This document shows positions 10,301-17,593 of a stretch of DNA of 28,289 bases, in pieces. The notes under the pieces were generated by a model. That model did not search any database. It was not told the DNA's origin and saw nothing but the letters and a program-made list of their open reading frames with translations. Source of the DNA: a virus; IMG/VR virus record IMGVR_UViG_3300031594_000010, positions 1 to 28,289 of that record; one strand, written 5' to 3'. How positions within the stretch are numbered: the stretch's first letter is position 1; every line of letters begins with the position of its first letter. Both the position numbers and the translations under genes were made by a program.

Positions 10301-11657
10301 TTGCTGCTTCCATACGGTTCAGAGCCGCAGATGTTATTGTAGAAGACCTACTTCGACCTGCAGCTATAACACCTTTATTTGTTATTACTGATTTTGTTTT
10401 TTCGGCTTCTTGAAGTTTTTGTACTGCTACAATTTGTTTTCGAATTATGTCAAGATTGTCTTGTCTAGCTTTTTTAACCTCCCCTAATCCTGCCGCAGTT
10501 TGTTTAACTCTTATTGCTTCCGAAGCCTTTAAACTTTTTAATACTTTTGCCTGCTCGTTAATACTTAAAGTACCAGACTTAATTTTAGTAGTAAGATTCT
10601 GAATACCTTTAGGAATTATTGTCAATTCCTTACTAACTTTAGTCGCAGCGTCTGTATACGCCTTACTTACAACTTTAGATGCTTTTTTGGCAGTAGCTCC
10701 TGCTGCGGTAGCAGATCTCGAAAAAGACTCAGACATTTGACCAATAGCAGGTAGTATGGTTTTTAATATTGTGGAGCCAAATAAGAACAGTACACCCGTT
10801 AAAGCTGTGGGGTTAGCACCTAAAAAAGACACTAAAGGAGTTAGTACAGTATTGATAAGATTTAAACCAGTTTTAGAGAGGTTAGTAAAAGCTGCAGCAA
10901 GCTGGTCATACGCATTGGGGTCTAAAGTTTCTGCAATATCCCCGAATTTTTTCAAACCTTGTTCTGTAGTTGCATTTAGAAATGCTTGTCGTCGTTCAAA
11001 CTGAGTAAGCTGGTCACCTGTCTTACCTATAGTAACTGCATAAGCATCTACCGCATCATCAAGACGCACCATGATGCCCAATTCGTCCAGAATTTCTGGT
11101 TCTAATTTTGCAGTACCTTTTACCAGTCTTGTAAGTGCATCTTCCATATCTCTACCGAGAGCTTGAGAAGCGCCTTTAGCTACTTTAGTTAAATCTTCTA
11201 GTTGGGTTGAGGAAAAGCCTGAGCTAAAAGCCAAGGCTGTGGACGACATAGCAGCTTCCATCGAAATGGCTGCTCCTGTAATATCTCGAATATTTTCAGC
11301 AACATAGGTAAGGTTTGCACCTGCAGCATTACCTACTCTGATCAAGCCTTCTTCTAGTTGTTGAGTAGCGGCAGCACGTCTAAGAGCTCCGAAAGCTGCT
11401 GTTAGTGCGAATATATTAGCCGCTAGAACTGCATAAGCAGGAACAAGGCCGCCTGTAATACCTGTAGACATTTTAGAAAATGCTTTTGTACTATTAGAGG
11501 TTGCACCGGCCGCACCTTTAGCTACTTTATTATAGCGATCAGCAGAGTTACTAGCATTATTTAAGCCAGCAGCAGCTTTATCAGCATGTTTACCAACAGC
11601 CTGTAGACTGCCGTCTTCCAGAACCTTAAACTTAACTGTAACTGTATCTGTTGCCAC
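7323..11657 (-). CDS. Tail tape measure protein
   Basis: This 1444-residue protein is the largest complete one in the window and sits directly after the G/T chaperone pair, the standard place for a tape measure. It is rich in Ala, Lys, Gln and Ser with long predicted helices. Hydrophobic segments occur near residues 70-95, 285-310 and 490-525 (including AIPVIGQVLFVASLLIPVF), and a Gly/Ala-rich one near 1250-1290, as usual in proteins that enter the host membrane during DNA ejection. The C-terminus has a Gly-rich part and the phrase AAGGYLVGEQGPEVFMPE, recurrent at tape measure ends. At roughly 0.15 nm per residue, the known rule for this family, the tail would be a little over 200 nm long. 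The start lies two bases after the T stop codon. Long plus-strand frames inside it are shadows. Confidence 0.95.
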   Translation of the reverse strand: MATDTVTVKFKVLEDGSLQAVGKHADKAAAGLNNASNSADRYNKVAKGAAGATSNSTKAFSKMSTGITGGLVPAYAVLAANIFALTAAFGALRRAAATQQLEEGLIRVGNAAGANLTYVAENIRDITGAAISMEAAMSSTALAFSSGFSSTQLEDLTKVAKGASQALGRDMEDALTRLVKGTAKLEPEILDELGIMVRLDDAVDAYAVTIGKTGDQLTQFERRQAFLNATTEQGLKKFGDIAETLDPNAYDQLAAAFTNLSKTGLNLINTVLTPLVSFLGANPTALTGVLFLFGSTILKTILPAIGQMSESFSRSATAAGATAKKASKVVSKAYTDAATKVSKELTIIPKGIQNLTTKIKSGTLSINEQAKVLKSLKASEAIRVKQTAAGLGEVKKARQDNLDIIRKQIVAVQKLQEAEKTKSVITNKGVIAAGRSRSSTITSAALNRMEAANGVLAKFRVALTGTALQMKTVGRVNGSLWAKVVIGATAARGAVVLFGTALLNAIPVIGQVLFVASLLIPVFKKLFGDSELEKTLTGITDSFESFVSISDQLEDTLKKTDSKADAFVATLKAKVGIIDQLIDGWKKYTAAVREASREDRIKAQEDLDAANRAKRESETKSGQGGVNSGALGAGRGTATLDARGKAFDSAVTGAESKVDSLNTGIEELNKAAAKIFIQDALASMNAMAPKLKKELTPQIALLTKELKLLEEDSYRFKTNTGFQEFFDGFMGNNKSIIESIMGAQTVMADFQASVNKLGARKSTPYDPIIENLKLLSIEFNNAAAAGGQAIQAFKNNAIGFQDTIDAMRSVLPDTLPGGLPKSLLGDAGVLMLSVKQLEKSRDTLITAKALIKQQQIEFKKLNAISKDNPLIMQRALDMHNQIVDSRKNAVQEEINLIDLSGISVLDQEKLLQLQQELKAIEAERLGTAQIAASVKVADVKQQMLINTLVNKELNSRKAMLAASIALQQNALKRKAATNRFDTSSQDEMKSFNENKQARLDMITQETKAKVETIKLQWDLLGAQLALEKAKAARTGASAEELKIFEKLAGLQEQARNGATAAAITTGVVAKDNIETEGVVKSRATLDASTSNSGSQGERISGLFGAGGALDPDQELSSIGDKVAGTINALQPMMDLMGPEGLLLNAVTSGAAAATGAWSTAFEIIGDSAASGGDRLAAGLEASSATIGAISSMLAANSQQKITSIDQEIAAEQKRDGKSAASLAKLSALDKKKEKEKKKAFEINKKAQMAQTILSTASAVIQSIANAGGLPFGIATGAAMAAVGAAQLAIIAGTSYQGGGSAGGSTPTAPSTLEVGSRSNTVDLANANNAGGELAYARGDSGIGTGMDDFKPTSAFSGYKGRAAGGYLVGEQGPEVFMPETAGNIIPSGKETGGMTNVNFSISAVDASGVEDLLMNQRGNIIAMLREAANEHGQMFLEGVQDKSY

Positions 11658-11659
11658 TA

Positions 11660-12019
11660 TTACTTTCTCTTTAGCTTATCCCTTTCTCGTTTTAATTGTT
11701 CTTGAGATTGGTTAATAGCCCTTGATTCTAAATAAGTTAGAATCTCTAAAAATAGTTCTGTATCCTCTATTCCATGCATTTCTATATAAAAAGGTAGCGT
11801 TGTAAAGTCTTTTCCCATGTATCCGATATCAGGATAAACTCTGTCACCTAGTGCACTAAAAGTGTTTAGTGCTAAAATGGCTAAGGCGGGAAAATCCTCT
11901 ATATCAGGAGGTATTTCTTCTTCAACCGGTTCCTTTTCCATCTGTTCACACATCTTAAAATAACGCTCTCGCGTCATCTTAGAATCACTATTTTTGAAGA
12001 ACCTTTCCAGGCGCTCCAA
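11660..12019 (-). CDS. Tail assembly chaperone, T-like part (frameshift product or TTG start)
   Basis: This 119-codon frame overlaps the end of the G-like gene by 32 bases and ends two bases before the tape measure gene, the arrangement of lambda G and T. In lambda-type phages the T part is made only as a G-T fusion through ribosomal slippage, and the fusion recruits tube protein to the tape measure. Here T lies in the +1 (equivalently -2) frame relative to G. The only initiation codon near the overlap is TTG at 12019, preceded five bases upstream by a perfect AAGGAGG at 12031-12025, so independent initiation is also possible. The product is charged, with an acidic middle (PVEEEIPPDIEDFPALAILA) and a Lys/Arg-rich C-terminus. 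If slippage occurs at the G stop, about 110 residues of this frame would be fused to G, giving about 260 residues. Confidence 0.75.
   Translation of the reverse strand: MERLERFFKNSDSKMTRERYFKMCEQMEKEPVEEEIPPDIEDFPALAILALNTFSALGDRVYPDIGYMGKDFTTLPFYIEMHGIEDTELFLEILTYLESRAINQSQEQLKRERDKLKRK
11988..11996 (-). other. Candidate ribosomal slip site CAAAAATAG at the end of the G-like gene
   Basis: In the G frame the message ends CAA AAA TAG. A lysine tRNA on the last AAA can move back two bases and pair with another perfect AAA. The next codon is then AAT in the T frame, so slippage bypasses the stop and reads on. A +1 step (AAA to AAT) reaches the same frame with poorer pairing. A GGAAAGG run lies just upstream, and a perfect AAGGAGG about 28 bases upstream. 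Phage Mu is the known precedent for a -2 shift in these genes, while lambda uses -1. Confidence 0.5.
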
Positions 12020-12440
12020 CAGCTCCTCCTTTTGGCTTGCTACGAAAGTTATCTAGATCAAAGACTACCTCATTGAGCCAACCGTCGAATTCAGAAGAAG
12101 AACTTACTAAAACCTCGGCATTATCTAGTGAATATTCTAATTCTTTCGCAGGGTCTTGTCCATCAATATCTATGAGAATCAAAGTCTCTAAGTGGGTAAG
12201 TGTTAAACCTTTCCAGTTTTTAACTACTCCTTTAGTAAATTCTACTACAAATTTATCTTCGTCTAATGTATCTACTGCTTGACGCGTCTTGCGGTCAAAC
12301 TTTGTAGTAGTACACTTCTTACGAAGTCCTGTCAGTTCTTTACGAGACAAGTTTGCTATCTCGACTTCGAATCCTGGTAGTCCAGGAAAGTCAACCCAAA
12401 CTGCTTTGGTATCGACCATTAGTGTTTTTAAATCCATCAT
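11988..12440 (-). CDS. Tail assembly chaperone, G-like part
   Basis: This 150-residue soluble protein sits immediately before the overlapping T-like frame and the tape measure, the position of lambda gpG. In that family G and the G-T fusion coat the tape measure and bring tube subunits to it, and are absent from the finished virion. The start is one of two adjacent ATG codons (12440 or 12437), preceded by AAGGA. The N-terminal part reads AVWVDFPGLPGFEVEIANLS, a strand-rich opening often seen in such chaperones that act on tube proteins. The last residues (KPKGGAVGAPGKVLQK) form a flexible Lys/Gly linker encoded where the two frames overlap, as expected if part of the product is extended into T. 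The gene follows the lectin-containing tube gene by 11 bases. Confidence 0.8.
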   Translation of the reverse strand: MMDLKTLMVDTKAVWVDFPGLPGFEVEIANLSRKELTGLRKKCTTTKFDRKTRQAVDTLDEDKFVVEFTKGVVKNWKGLTLTHLETLILIDIDGQDPAKELEYSLDNAEVLVSSSSEFDGWLNEVVFDLDNFRSKPKGGAVGAPGKVLQK

Positions 12441-12451
12441 TATTCCTTATT

Positions 12452-13960
12452 TTAGTTAAGTGTGATTTTACTACCGAGATCGGTAGGGTTGTCGTTCATT
12501 TTCCAGTCATATGCTTGAGTGTATACGTCGCCTACAGAGTTCCTATTTGTAAAGCTACAGTTTGCGAGATTGAATTTAAAACCTCTAAAACTCGTAGAAC
12601 TCAAACCATTTCCTGCCGTTATTACAAGTGGTACATTTGTGTCCCAGGTCTGTACGTCAGTATTTGAAGTATCTGTAACATACTGTCCTATTGAACCGGA
12701 AAGAATTCGTTTTTCCAGAGTAAATTGAGAAGGATACATAGAATTGCTAGCATTAGTTACATCTAATGCTGCATTGACAGTTTCATAAGGTATCCATTTT
12801 ATGTCATTTTGTAACTCAATGGAACACTTATAAAGACAAGAGCTAAGAGCTGCACCGTTGATAGTAATACCAAGACTTTTTGTCATCTGGTAGGTTCTAG
12901 TACCTCGGGTGGGTAAAGGAAATAATATTTCCCTACCTCTAGTTAGCTTTGCTGCTTGTCCTGAGAGTGACAACTTAAGATTCTGTAATTTCTCAATTAT
13001 GAATGTCCCATTAGTTATAACACACGTTTCAAGCTTATAAACATCGTTTGGTAATTTTACATATAAATCAAAGGTATTTAAAGTATAAGTATCTGTTTTG
13101 TAGTCTACTAAAAGATCTAAGACAGTAGCTAAACTATCTTGTGTGATCATATGTACTGTCATATCAAAATTAGCAGGGTTAGCTTTTTTAATATTAGATG
13201 CTTCGTGCATCTTATGCTGCTCGTGTAGCGTTTTCTGCTGATATGTCTTATCTGTAAAAGTTTGCGTAAAGCTTAAATCAGGGCCTACGTCTAGTAGTAT
13301 TGGTTGATTTTTATAAGCACTTTCCTGATTATTATAAATTCGTAAACCTGAAAGAATAGCTCCTGACCATGCAACATTCCTGTCTATTCCTGTTTGGTTT
13401 CCTGGGCAGTATTCGCTAGTATGAGGGCTGTAACCCCAGCCTCCAGAACCGCTACCCGCCCAGTTATCTCCGGTTAAAGATGAACCGTCTAAAGTGACTC
13501 CTTGTACTTTAAGTTTATTGTCTATCCATAGACTTGCGGTGCCCGCATCGGGGTCTGCTTCCCATGCAATTGTGTGCGCTTTTCCATCAAATTCTTCTAT
13601 TTCTGAAATTGGCTTATTTAAAACTACTAGATCATTTGTGGTTGCCTGATAGCTGCCACTTCCGTGCCCAGTACGGTATTGAAGATACTTAATCCCCGTG
13701 ATAGTAGTAATACCTATCCACATTCCTTGACTTGTGCCACCCTTGGTAAAAAGGGTTTCTTCTGTATTCGTAAACGAAGAGGGAAGAATCAGCTCTCCTG
13801 CAAATACTACTTTTTGTGAGCGTGGAGTGGCGCTCATAGGAGCATTATCGCCTAAATTAACAAAAGGTGTTATAGTTCCAGAAAGCGTCAGCCCGTGTTC
13901 TATATCAAAGGCTGGACAAAGGTATACTTGCGCCTCTTTGTTAAAATTAAAATTAGCCAT
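12452..13960 (-). CDS. Second tail tube protein with inserted LamG/lectin-like domain
   Basis: This 502-residue protein is a diverged copy of the tail tube protein encoded next to it. Both begin with a KEAQVYL / RETKVYI strand. The region at 226-270 here (GPDLSFTQTFTDK then FDMTVHMI) matches 33-80 of the neighbour (LDGFSFSQGTNTS then AEWSFSTYARPF). Later segments match as well (VYKLETCVI / VYKIANCAV, and FNLANCSF / LNMSQCHL near the C-termini). Between the first two, residues about 45-215 form a LamG or concanavalin-like unit: VVFAGELILPSSF, MWIGITTITGIKYLQYR, FDGKAHTIAWEADPDAGTAS, LWIDNK, and a closing ILSGLRIYNNQ. I infer a tube or tube-end subunit displaying a sugar-binding jelly roll on the outside of the tail. 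It has its own promoter and a terminator hairpin in its leader, and starts after GGAG. Confidence 0.78.
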   Translation of the reverse strand: MANFNFNKEAQVYLCPAFDIEHGLTLSGTITPFVNLGDNAPMSATPRSQKVVFAGELILPSSFTNTEETLFTKGGTSQGMWIGITTITGIKYLQYRTGHGSGSYQATTNDLVVLNKPISEIEEFDGKAHTIAWEADPDAGTASLWIDNKLKVQGVTLDGSSLTGDNWAGSGSGGWGYSPHTSEYCPGNQTGIDRNVAWSGAILSGLRIYNNQESAYKNQPILLDVGPDLSFTQTFTDKTYQQKTLHEQHKMHEASNIKKANPANFDMTVHMITQDSLATVLDLLVDYKTDTYTLNTFDLYVKLPNDVYKLETCVITNGTFIIEKLQNLKLSLSGQAAKLTRGREILFPLPTRGTRTYQMTKSLGITINGAALSSCLYKCSIELQNDIKWIPYETVNAALDVTNASNSMYPSQFTLEKRILSGSIGQYVTDTSNTDVQTWDTNVPLVITAGNGLSSTSFRGFKFNLANCSFTNRNSVGDVYTQAYDWKMNDNPTDLGSKITLN

Positions 13961-13972
13961 TATTCTCCGGGC

Positions 13973-14000
13973 AATAAAAAGGGCTCAAAAAGAGCCCTTT
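13973..14000 (-). terminator. Rho-independent terminator in the leader of the lectin tube gene
   Basis: Read leftward, AAAGGGCTC, a five-T loop and GAGCCCTTT form a perfect 9-bp stem (13992-14000 with 13978-13986), followed by TTATT. It lies between a sigma70 promoter (14047-14019) and the ribosome site of the gene starting at 13960. It can end read-through from the first tube gene and could also attenuate the local promoter. On the plus strand the same stem is followed by AGCTTTTTT, so some two-way activity is possible. Confidence 0.75.
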
Positions 14001-14018
14001 AGCTTTTTTCTATCCCAT

Positions 14019-14047
14019 AGTATAGTCCAAAAGACCTCCTATGTCAA
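14019..14047 (-). promoter_or_regulatory. Sigma70 promoter upstream of the lectin tube gene
   Basis: TTGACA (14047-14042), a 17-base spacer and TATACT (14024-14019), with an A-rich tract just upstream. It starts about 10 bases after the stop of the first tail tube gene. Transcription should start near 14011-14012, giving a leader of about 50 bases that includes the terminator hairpin. Confidence 0.82.
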
Positions 14048-14056
14048 GAACTTTTT

Positions 14057-15175
14057 TTAAGCACCTATATACTTGACCGTAAGTTCGTCCGCGGCTGTAA
14101 TATTTGTTCCTAGAGCGGAGAAAGATACCTCTAAAGCAATAATATCATCAATGGAGTGCGTGGGCACTTCTAAGTGACATTGAGACATATTAAGTTCTAT
14201 ACGAGGAGTACCTGAACTACCTCCGACTTTAAAACCAAGAGTAAAAGAGTTAGTAATTGTACTAGTTCCTTCAATAATATTTTCAAACAAGTCCATGCTT
14301 CCTAAAGCAGTGTTATCTAAATAACAACTAAAACTTCCGCCAACGGTGCGCGTACCTGTAACTGCTTCTAAAGGTTGGTTAACTACTCCTATAGTTTCTG
14401 GAGTGACGAATGAAATATTATTACTAATAGTAACATTACCACCTGTTAGCGTTAAACCATAATTAGTAGATGTAGGCGATGTGGATACTGCAGTAAGCTG
14501 CGTTAAGCGGTTACGAATAAAATTAGTTGTACTAGTAATTCCTTCATACCTAGTTCTAACAGGTGCTGAAGCTTCTTCACTAATAATTGTACCCATTCCA
14601 GACCAGTTGATTGTAGTAATACCATCAATATCAAAGTCCATAGATGCTTCATTTACAGCACAATTTGCAATTTTATAAACAGTTGTATCAGTCTTAAAGT
14701 ATATATTCGCTTTTGCTAGCTCAGTTAGGTTTGAATTGGCAAAGGTAATATCCATATCAGTACCATCTGCAGTAATACCTGTTGACCAAGCAGCATTAGT
14801 ACTAGCAGCAGGGTTGGTATACGTAGCATTGGTAGCAAGCATAGCCCACAAAGGCTCTTCTACACAGTGTTGAAAAAGAGCATCGTCTACTCTACCACCA
14901 GTTTCACCTGTTCCAGCTGATTTAAAAGGTCTTGCATAAGTAGAAAAACTCCACTCTGCCGGTGCGTAAGAGTCTGTGAACATTTTACGTCCTCGACGAC
15001 TAGAATTGGCTGCACCAGACATTTCGTTAAGTACTACTTCGCTTGTGTTTGTACCTTGTGAAAATGAAAAACCGTCTAGAACGGGTATCTCCCATATTGC
15101 GTCTGCATCCTCTGTTCCATTTGCTGCTAAGTATGCGATATAAACTTTCGTTTCGCGACTAAAAAATAAAGCCAT
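14057..15175 (-). CDS. Major tail tube protein
   Basis: This 372-residue protein has no membrane segment or signal peptide and is rich in Thr, Ser, Asn and Gly, typical of tube subunits of long non-contractile tails. It opens with a strand (RETKVYIAYLA), then LDGFSFSQGTNTSEVVLNE and a loop with the basic patch SSRRGRKM, which could line or contact the lumen. It lies between the tail terminator gene and its lectin-bearing paralogue, upstream of the G/T chaperones and tape measure, as expected for the tube protein. It is preceded by a strong AGGAG. A 63-base gap separates it from the upstream gene and holds only a weak GAGC-AAAA-GCTC hairpin. Which of the two tube proteins forms the bulk of the tail is inferred: this one, because it lacks the insertion. 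Confidence 0.82.
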   Translation of the reverse strand: MALFFSRETKVYIAYLAANGTEDADAIWEIPVLDGFSFSQGTNTSEVVLNEMSGAANSSRRGRKMFTDSYAPAEWSFSTYARPFKSAGTGETGGRVDDALFQHCVEEPLWAMLATNATYTNPAASTNAAWSTGITADGTDMDITFANSNLTELAKANIYFKTDTTVYKIANCAVNEASMDFDIDGITTINWSGMGTIISEEASAPVRTRYEGITSTTNFIRNRLTQLTAVSTSPTSTNYGLTLTGGNVTISNNISFVTPETIGVVNQPLEAVTGTRTVGGSFSCYLDNTALGSMDLFENIIEGTSTITNSFTLGFKVGGSSGTPRIELNMSQCHLEVPTHSIDDIIALEVSFSALGTNITAADELTVKYIGA

Positions 15176-15238
15176 AGTTATTCTCCTATGTTATCTTGAA
15201 AAGACATGGACGTGAGCTTTTGCTCTTGCCAGTATTTT

Positions 15239-15691
15239 CTAGTATCGAACCTCTATTAGCATCTCTCCGACACCTAAAGGCTCAAGTACACCTTCATCAG
15301 TATCAATACTGATGATTGTGATTTGTTGTGTACTTTGAACCACATTTTTGCGGTCTATGTACGTTAAGTTTGAGTTCTCTTCTAAAAGAGTTTCTACATC
15401 TTCCAGGAGCTCGTCTAAGGCTTTTACAGAATCTTCGTCCTGTACGTAGCATCGTATTGTGACTGATAGAAACCTATCTTTATAACCTCCACCTTGATAT
15501 TCGCGTGTTTCAGAACCAGCGTTTAGGTGGACTGCGGGAAATTCTTCTACTTCATCCCAAAATTTTAATCGAGGAGAGACATTCTCATTTAAGTTAGTTA
15601 AGTAGTCTCCTTGCCCATTTATATCTTTTAACTTTTCTACAATAGCGGTTAATATACCTAGGCGTCTTGTAGTGTATGCCCTTTCTGCCAT
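15239..15691 (-). CDS. Tail terminator / tail completion protein
   Basis: This 150-residue protein begins at an ATG overlapping the stop of the neck gene by one base (TAATG). Its pattern fits gpU-like tail terminators: an N-terminal helix (LGILTAIVEKLKDI), then WDEVEEFPAVHLNAGSETRE, strands (FLSVTIRCYV), a helix rich in Asp/Glu/Leu (ALDELLEDVETLLEE), and a last strand pair ending in GVGEMLIEVRY. Proteins of this family form the hexamer that stops tube growth and joins the tail to the head. Its place just before the tail tube gene agrees. I see no catalytic motif. The family name is from pattern and position only. Confidence 0.72.
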   Translation of the reverse strand: MAERAYTTRRLGILTAIVEKLKDINGQGDYLTNLNENVSPRLKFWDEVEEFPAVHLNAGSETREYQGGGYKDRFLSVTIRCYVQDEDSVKALDELLEDVETLLEENSNLTYIDRKNVVQSTQQITIISIDTDEGVLEPLGVGEMLIEVRY

Positions 15692-17001
15692 TATACTCTC
15701 CTAGTGTAGAATCTGCCTATAGCCATTTTGACTGCGATCTCGCGAATAGATTTATCAATTAGTTTGCGAGGGTCTCTTTGCCCATTAGACCAAGCACCGC
15801 TGCTTCCTTCTTCAAAAACTTGATAAGGGTCTCGTTGGTATGTGTATCCAATACTCGGAAGCCCTTTGGGTGTTTGCGTTATATCTGTCACCCTGGTTGA
15901 TTCCGCAAACCTGCCTGTTCTATTAACAAGTGCAGGTTCTTGCATATTTCTTCTTACAGTATTTGGTAGTTCTTTGTTAATCATGCCTATCATCTCTAGC
16001 ATGCTAGATGCAGGAGATGCTTGTGTTTTTCTTTTACTCTTTCGAGGGCTGCTAGGTTGCGTAATAACTGCTTTGCCCTTTTTCAGCTTTGGCTTAGTAG
16101 TAACAGAAGTCTTAGTAGACAACTTATGGCTCAAAGCTTTAGAACTAACTTTTACATTTTTGTTACTCGTTTTAAACTTAGCAATAACTACTTTGTTAGC
16201 TTTCTGCTTCAAAGAACTAGAGCCTTCCATATTTAATAGTTCAGGTGTTATGCCTTTTAAGAAAGACCTATAAGCAGTTTTTAAAGCTTTTTCTTCTTTA
16301 GAATCTGCTATATTCTCTTTTCCTGATTGAAAAGAAATTACAGAAACATAATCAGCAGTCAGCTTACCAGCTTTAGTAACTATTTGACTAGACTTAGTTA
16401 TTAACCTACTAATCTCTCTATACTCTATACTAGAAATATCTCCTTTGAAAGCACTACTAGCTAAATTGTGCAATAAAAGCTTTTTAGTGCTGTCATCTAA
16501 ACCTGAAACAGAAGATGCTATTTGCACTTGAGATACCGCTGTTCCTTCTGCCCCATGACCTTTATGAAGATTGGAGGAAACATCTTTTGATTGAGCATTA
16601 GACAACACTTTTCTATCTTCTAAAACTTTAAGCATACTAACCTTAACCACACTTACAGACTTAGAAAAACTAGTAACTATAAACATATCCTCATTTAACG
16701 TATAAGGAAGTCCGATAGAGGGCAGCTTAGCTACTACAGCATTAAACCTTCTTTTATTCCTAGACTTGAAAGATTCCTGCAGTTTTTTAGCGTGCTTTTG
16801 TCCTGCTTGTAAAGCAGCTAAAAGGTCTGCTTCTTTAATCTCTATGCCTGGAACTACAAGTTCTATTACTTTTCTTAAGTCTTTAGTATCAGCTAATATT
16901 AAAAGCTGACCTCGTTGTCTTTGTACAGCCTTGCGAGCCTCCTTATCTAACTTTCGTAGTAACGGAAGTTGAAAATCTTTTTCAAAGCGTTGCTTACTCA
17001 T
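15691..17001 (-). CDS. Neck / head-tail joining protein with long Lys/Ser-rich middle
   Basis: This 436-residue protein overlaps the connector stop by one base (TGATG). It reads as three parts. The N-terminal third is charged and helical (LPLLRKLDKEARKAVQRQRG). A middle region of about 200 residues is rich in Lys, Ser, Thr and Val, with low-complexity runs near 290-330. The C-terminal 100 residues are more conserved-looking (LVNRTGRFAEST, then GLPSIGYTYQRDPYQVFEEG and RDPRKLIDKSIREIAVKMA). That last part resembles minor head-tail joining proteins placed between connector and tail terminator. Such proteins are usually 100-200 residues, so this one is unusually long. The basic middle could touch DNA or the capsid interior, which is my inference. 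No membrane segment is visible. Confidence 0.6.
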   Translation of the reverse strand: MSKQRFEKDFQLPLLRKLDKEARKAVQRQRGQLLILADTKDLRKVIELVVPGIEIKEADLLAALQAGQKHAKKLQESFKSRNKRRFNAVVAKLPSIGLPYTLNEDMFIVTSFSKSVSVVKVSMLKVLEDRKVLSNAQSKDVSSNLHKGHGAEGTAVSQVQIASSVSGLDDSTKKLLLHNLASSAFKGDISSIEYREISRLITKSSQIVTKAGKLTADYVSVISFQSGKENIADSKEEKALKTAYRSFLKGITPELLNMEGSSSLKQKANKVVIAKFKTSNKNVKVSSKALSHKLSTKTSVTTKPKLKKGKAVITQPSSPRKSKRKTQASPASSMLEMIGMINKELPNTVRRNMQEPALVNRTGRFAESTRVTDITQTPKGLPSIGYTYQRDPYQVFEEGSSGAWSNGQRDPRKLIDKSIREIAVKMAIGRFYTRRV

Positions 17002-17573
17002 CAGTAGTTTTTATATAAGTCTAAGACTCTTTTTATATGATCTGGGTATGCAACAGTGCTGGCGGCATTTTGTATGCTAGCGCCTCCAAGATTCTGTCGC
17101 TGTTTATGCTCGTCTTTAAAGTAGTACTTAACTAGATCAATTACTGCTAGTTTTAAGTCTTCGGGACATGTTTCCCAACCTGCTTTATATACTACTTCTA
17201 CGGCACCGGGACCCCGTGGGAAGTTTTTATATCGAGTACCAGAATTAGATCTAAAAATACTATCTGTTACAGTATCTAAATAGTAGTCTTTATCGGCAAC
17301 TAGAGTGACATAAGCACTGCTGATTCCCGTTCGTTCTTTTACTGTTACAATACTATTAACAGGACTTTCTGTTAGTTGCACCGAACTTGATGCAAAGTCA
17401 ATGCTGAATGTTTCTGTCTTATTAGCAGTATAATAGTCTACTATAGTGTTATTACAATAAGTTTTTACTAATGCACTCACGGCTGTGATTAAATTAGATA
17501 TACGAGAATCATCCCCAAGACCGTTGATTTTGGAGGCTATCTTGTATTCGTCTAAAGTTATTAAATTTGCCAT
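17001..17573 (-). CDS. Head-tail connector protein (gp6-like)
   Basis: This 190-residue protein has the layout of HK97 gp6-type connectors. An N-terminal helical part (ITLDEYKIASKINGLGDDSR, then ISNLITAVSALVKTYCN) is followed by a strand-rich middle (FSIDFASSSVQLTESPVNSI). Helices near CPEDLKLAVIDLVKYYFKDE come next, and a short tail ends at the C-terminus. In that family it forms a ring under the portal and seals the packaged head. It follows the capsid gene after a terminator hairpin and precedes the neck gene by a one-base overlap. The region before its ATG has no clear Shine-Dalgarno, so its expression may depend on read-through of the hairpin and weak initiation, in keeping with a low-copy part. 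Confidence 0.78.
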   Translation of the reverse strand: MANLITLDEYKIASKINGLGDDSRISNLITAVSALVKTYCNNTIVDYYTANKTETFSIDFASSSVQLTESPVNSIVTVKERTGISSAYVTLVADKDYYLDTVTDSIFRSNSGTRYKNFPRGPGAVEVVYKAGWETCPEDLKLAVIDLVKYYFKDEHKQRQNLGGASIQNAASTVAYPDHIKRVLDLYKNY

Positions 17574-17593
17574 AAAGCTATAAGTCCATTAGT

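Noticed and set aside
12771-12800. TTGACA on the plus strand inside the lectin tube gene
   Set aside because: The -10 position reads TTTTAT and there is no plus-strand gene to serve.
15190-15238. GAGC-AAAA-GCTC hairpin before the major tail tube gene
   Set aside because: The stem is only four base pairs with no T run, too weak to call a terminator.
15842-16273. 143-codon plus-strand open frame inside the neck protein gene
   Set aside because: It is antisense to a coupled gene, its hydrophobic composition is the complement of Lys-rich codons, and it has no ribosome site.
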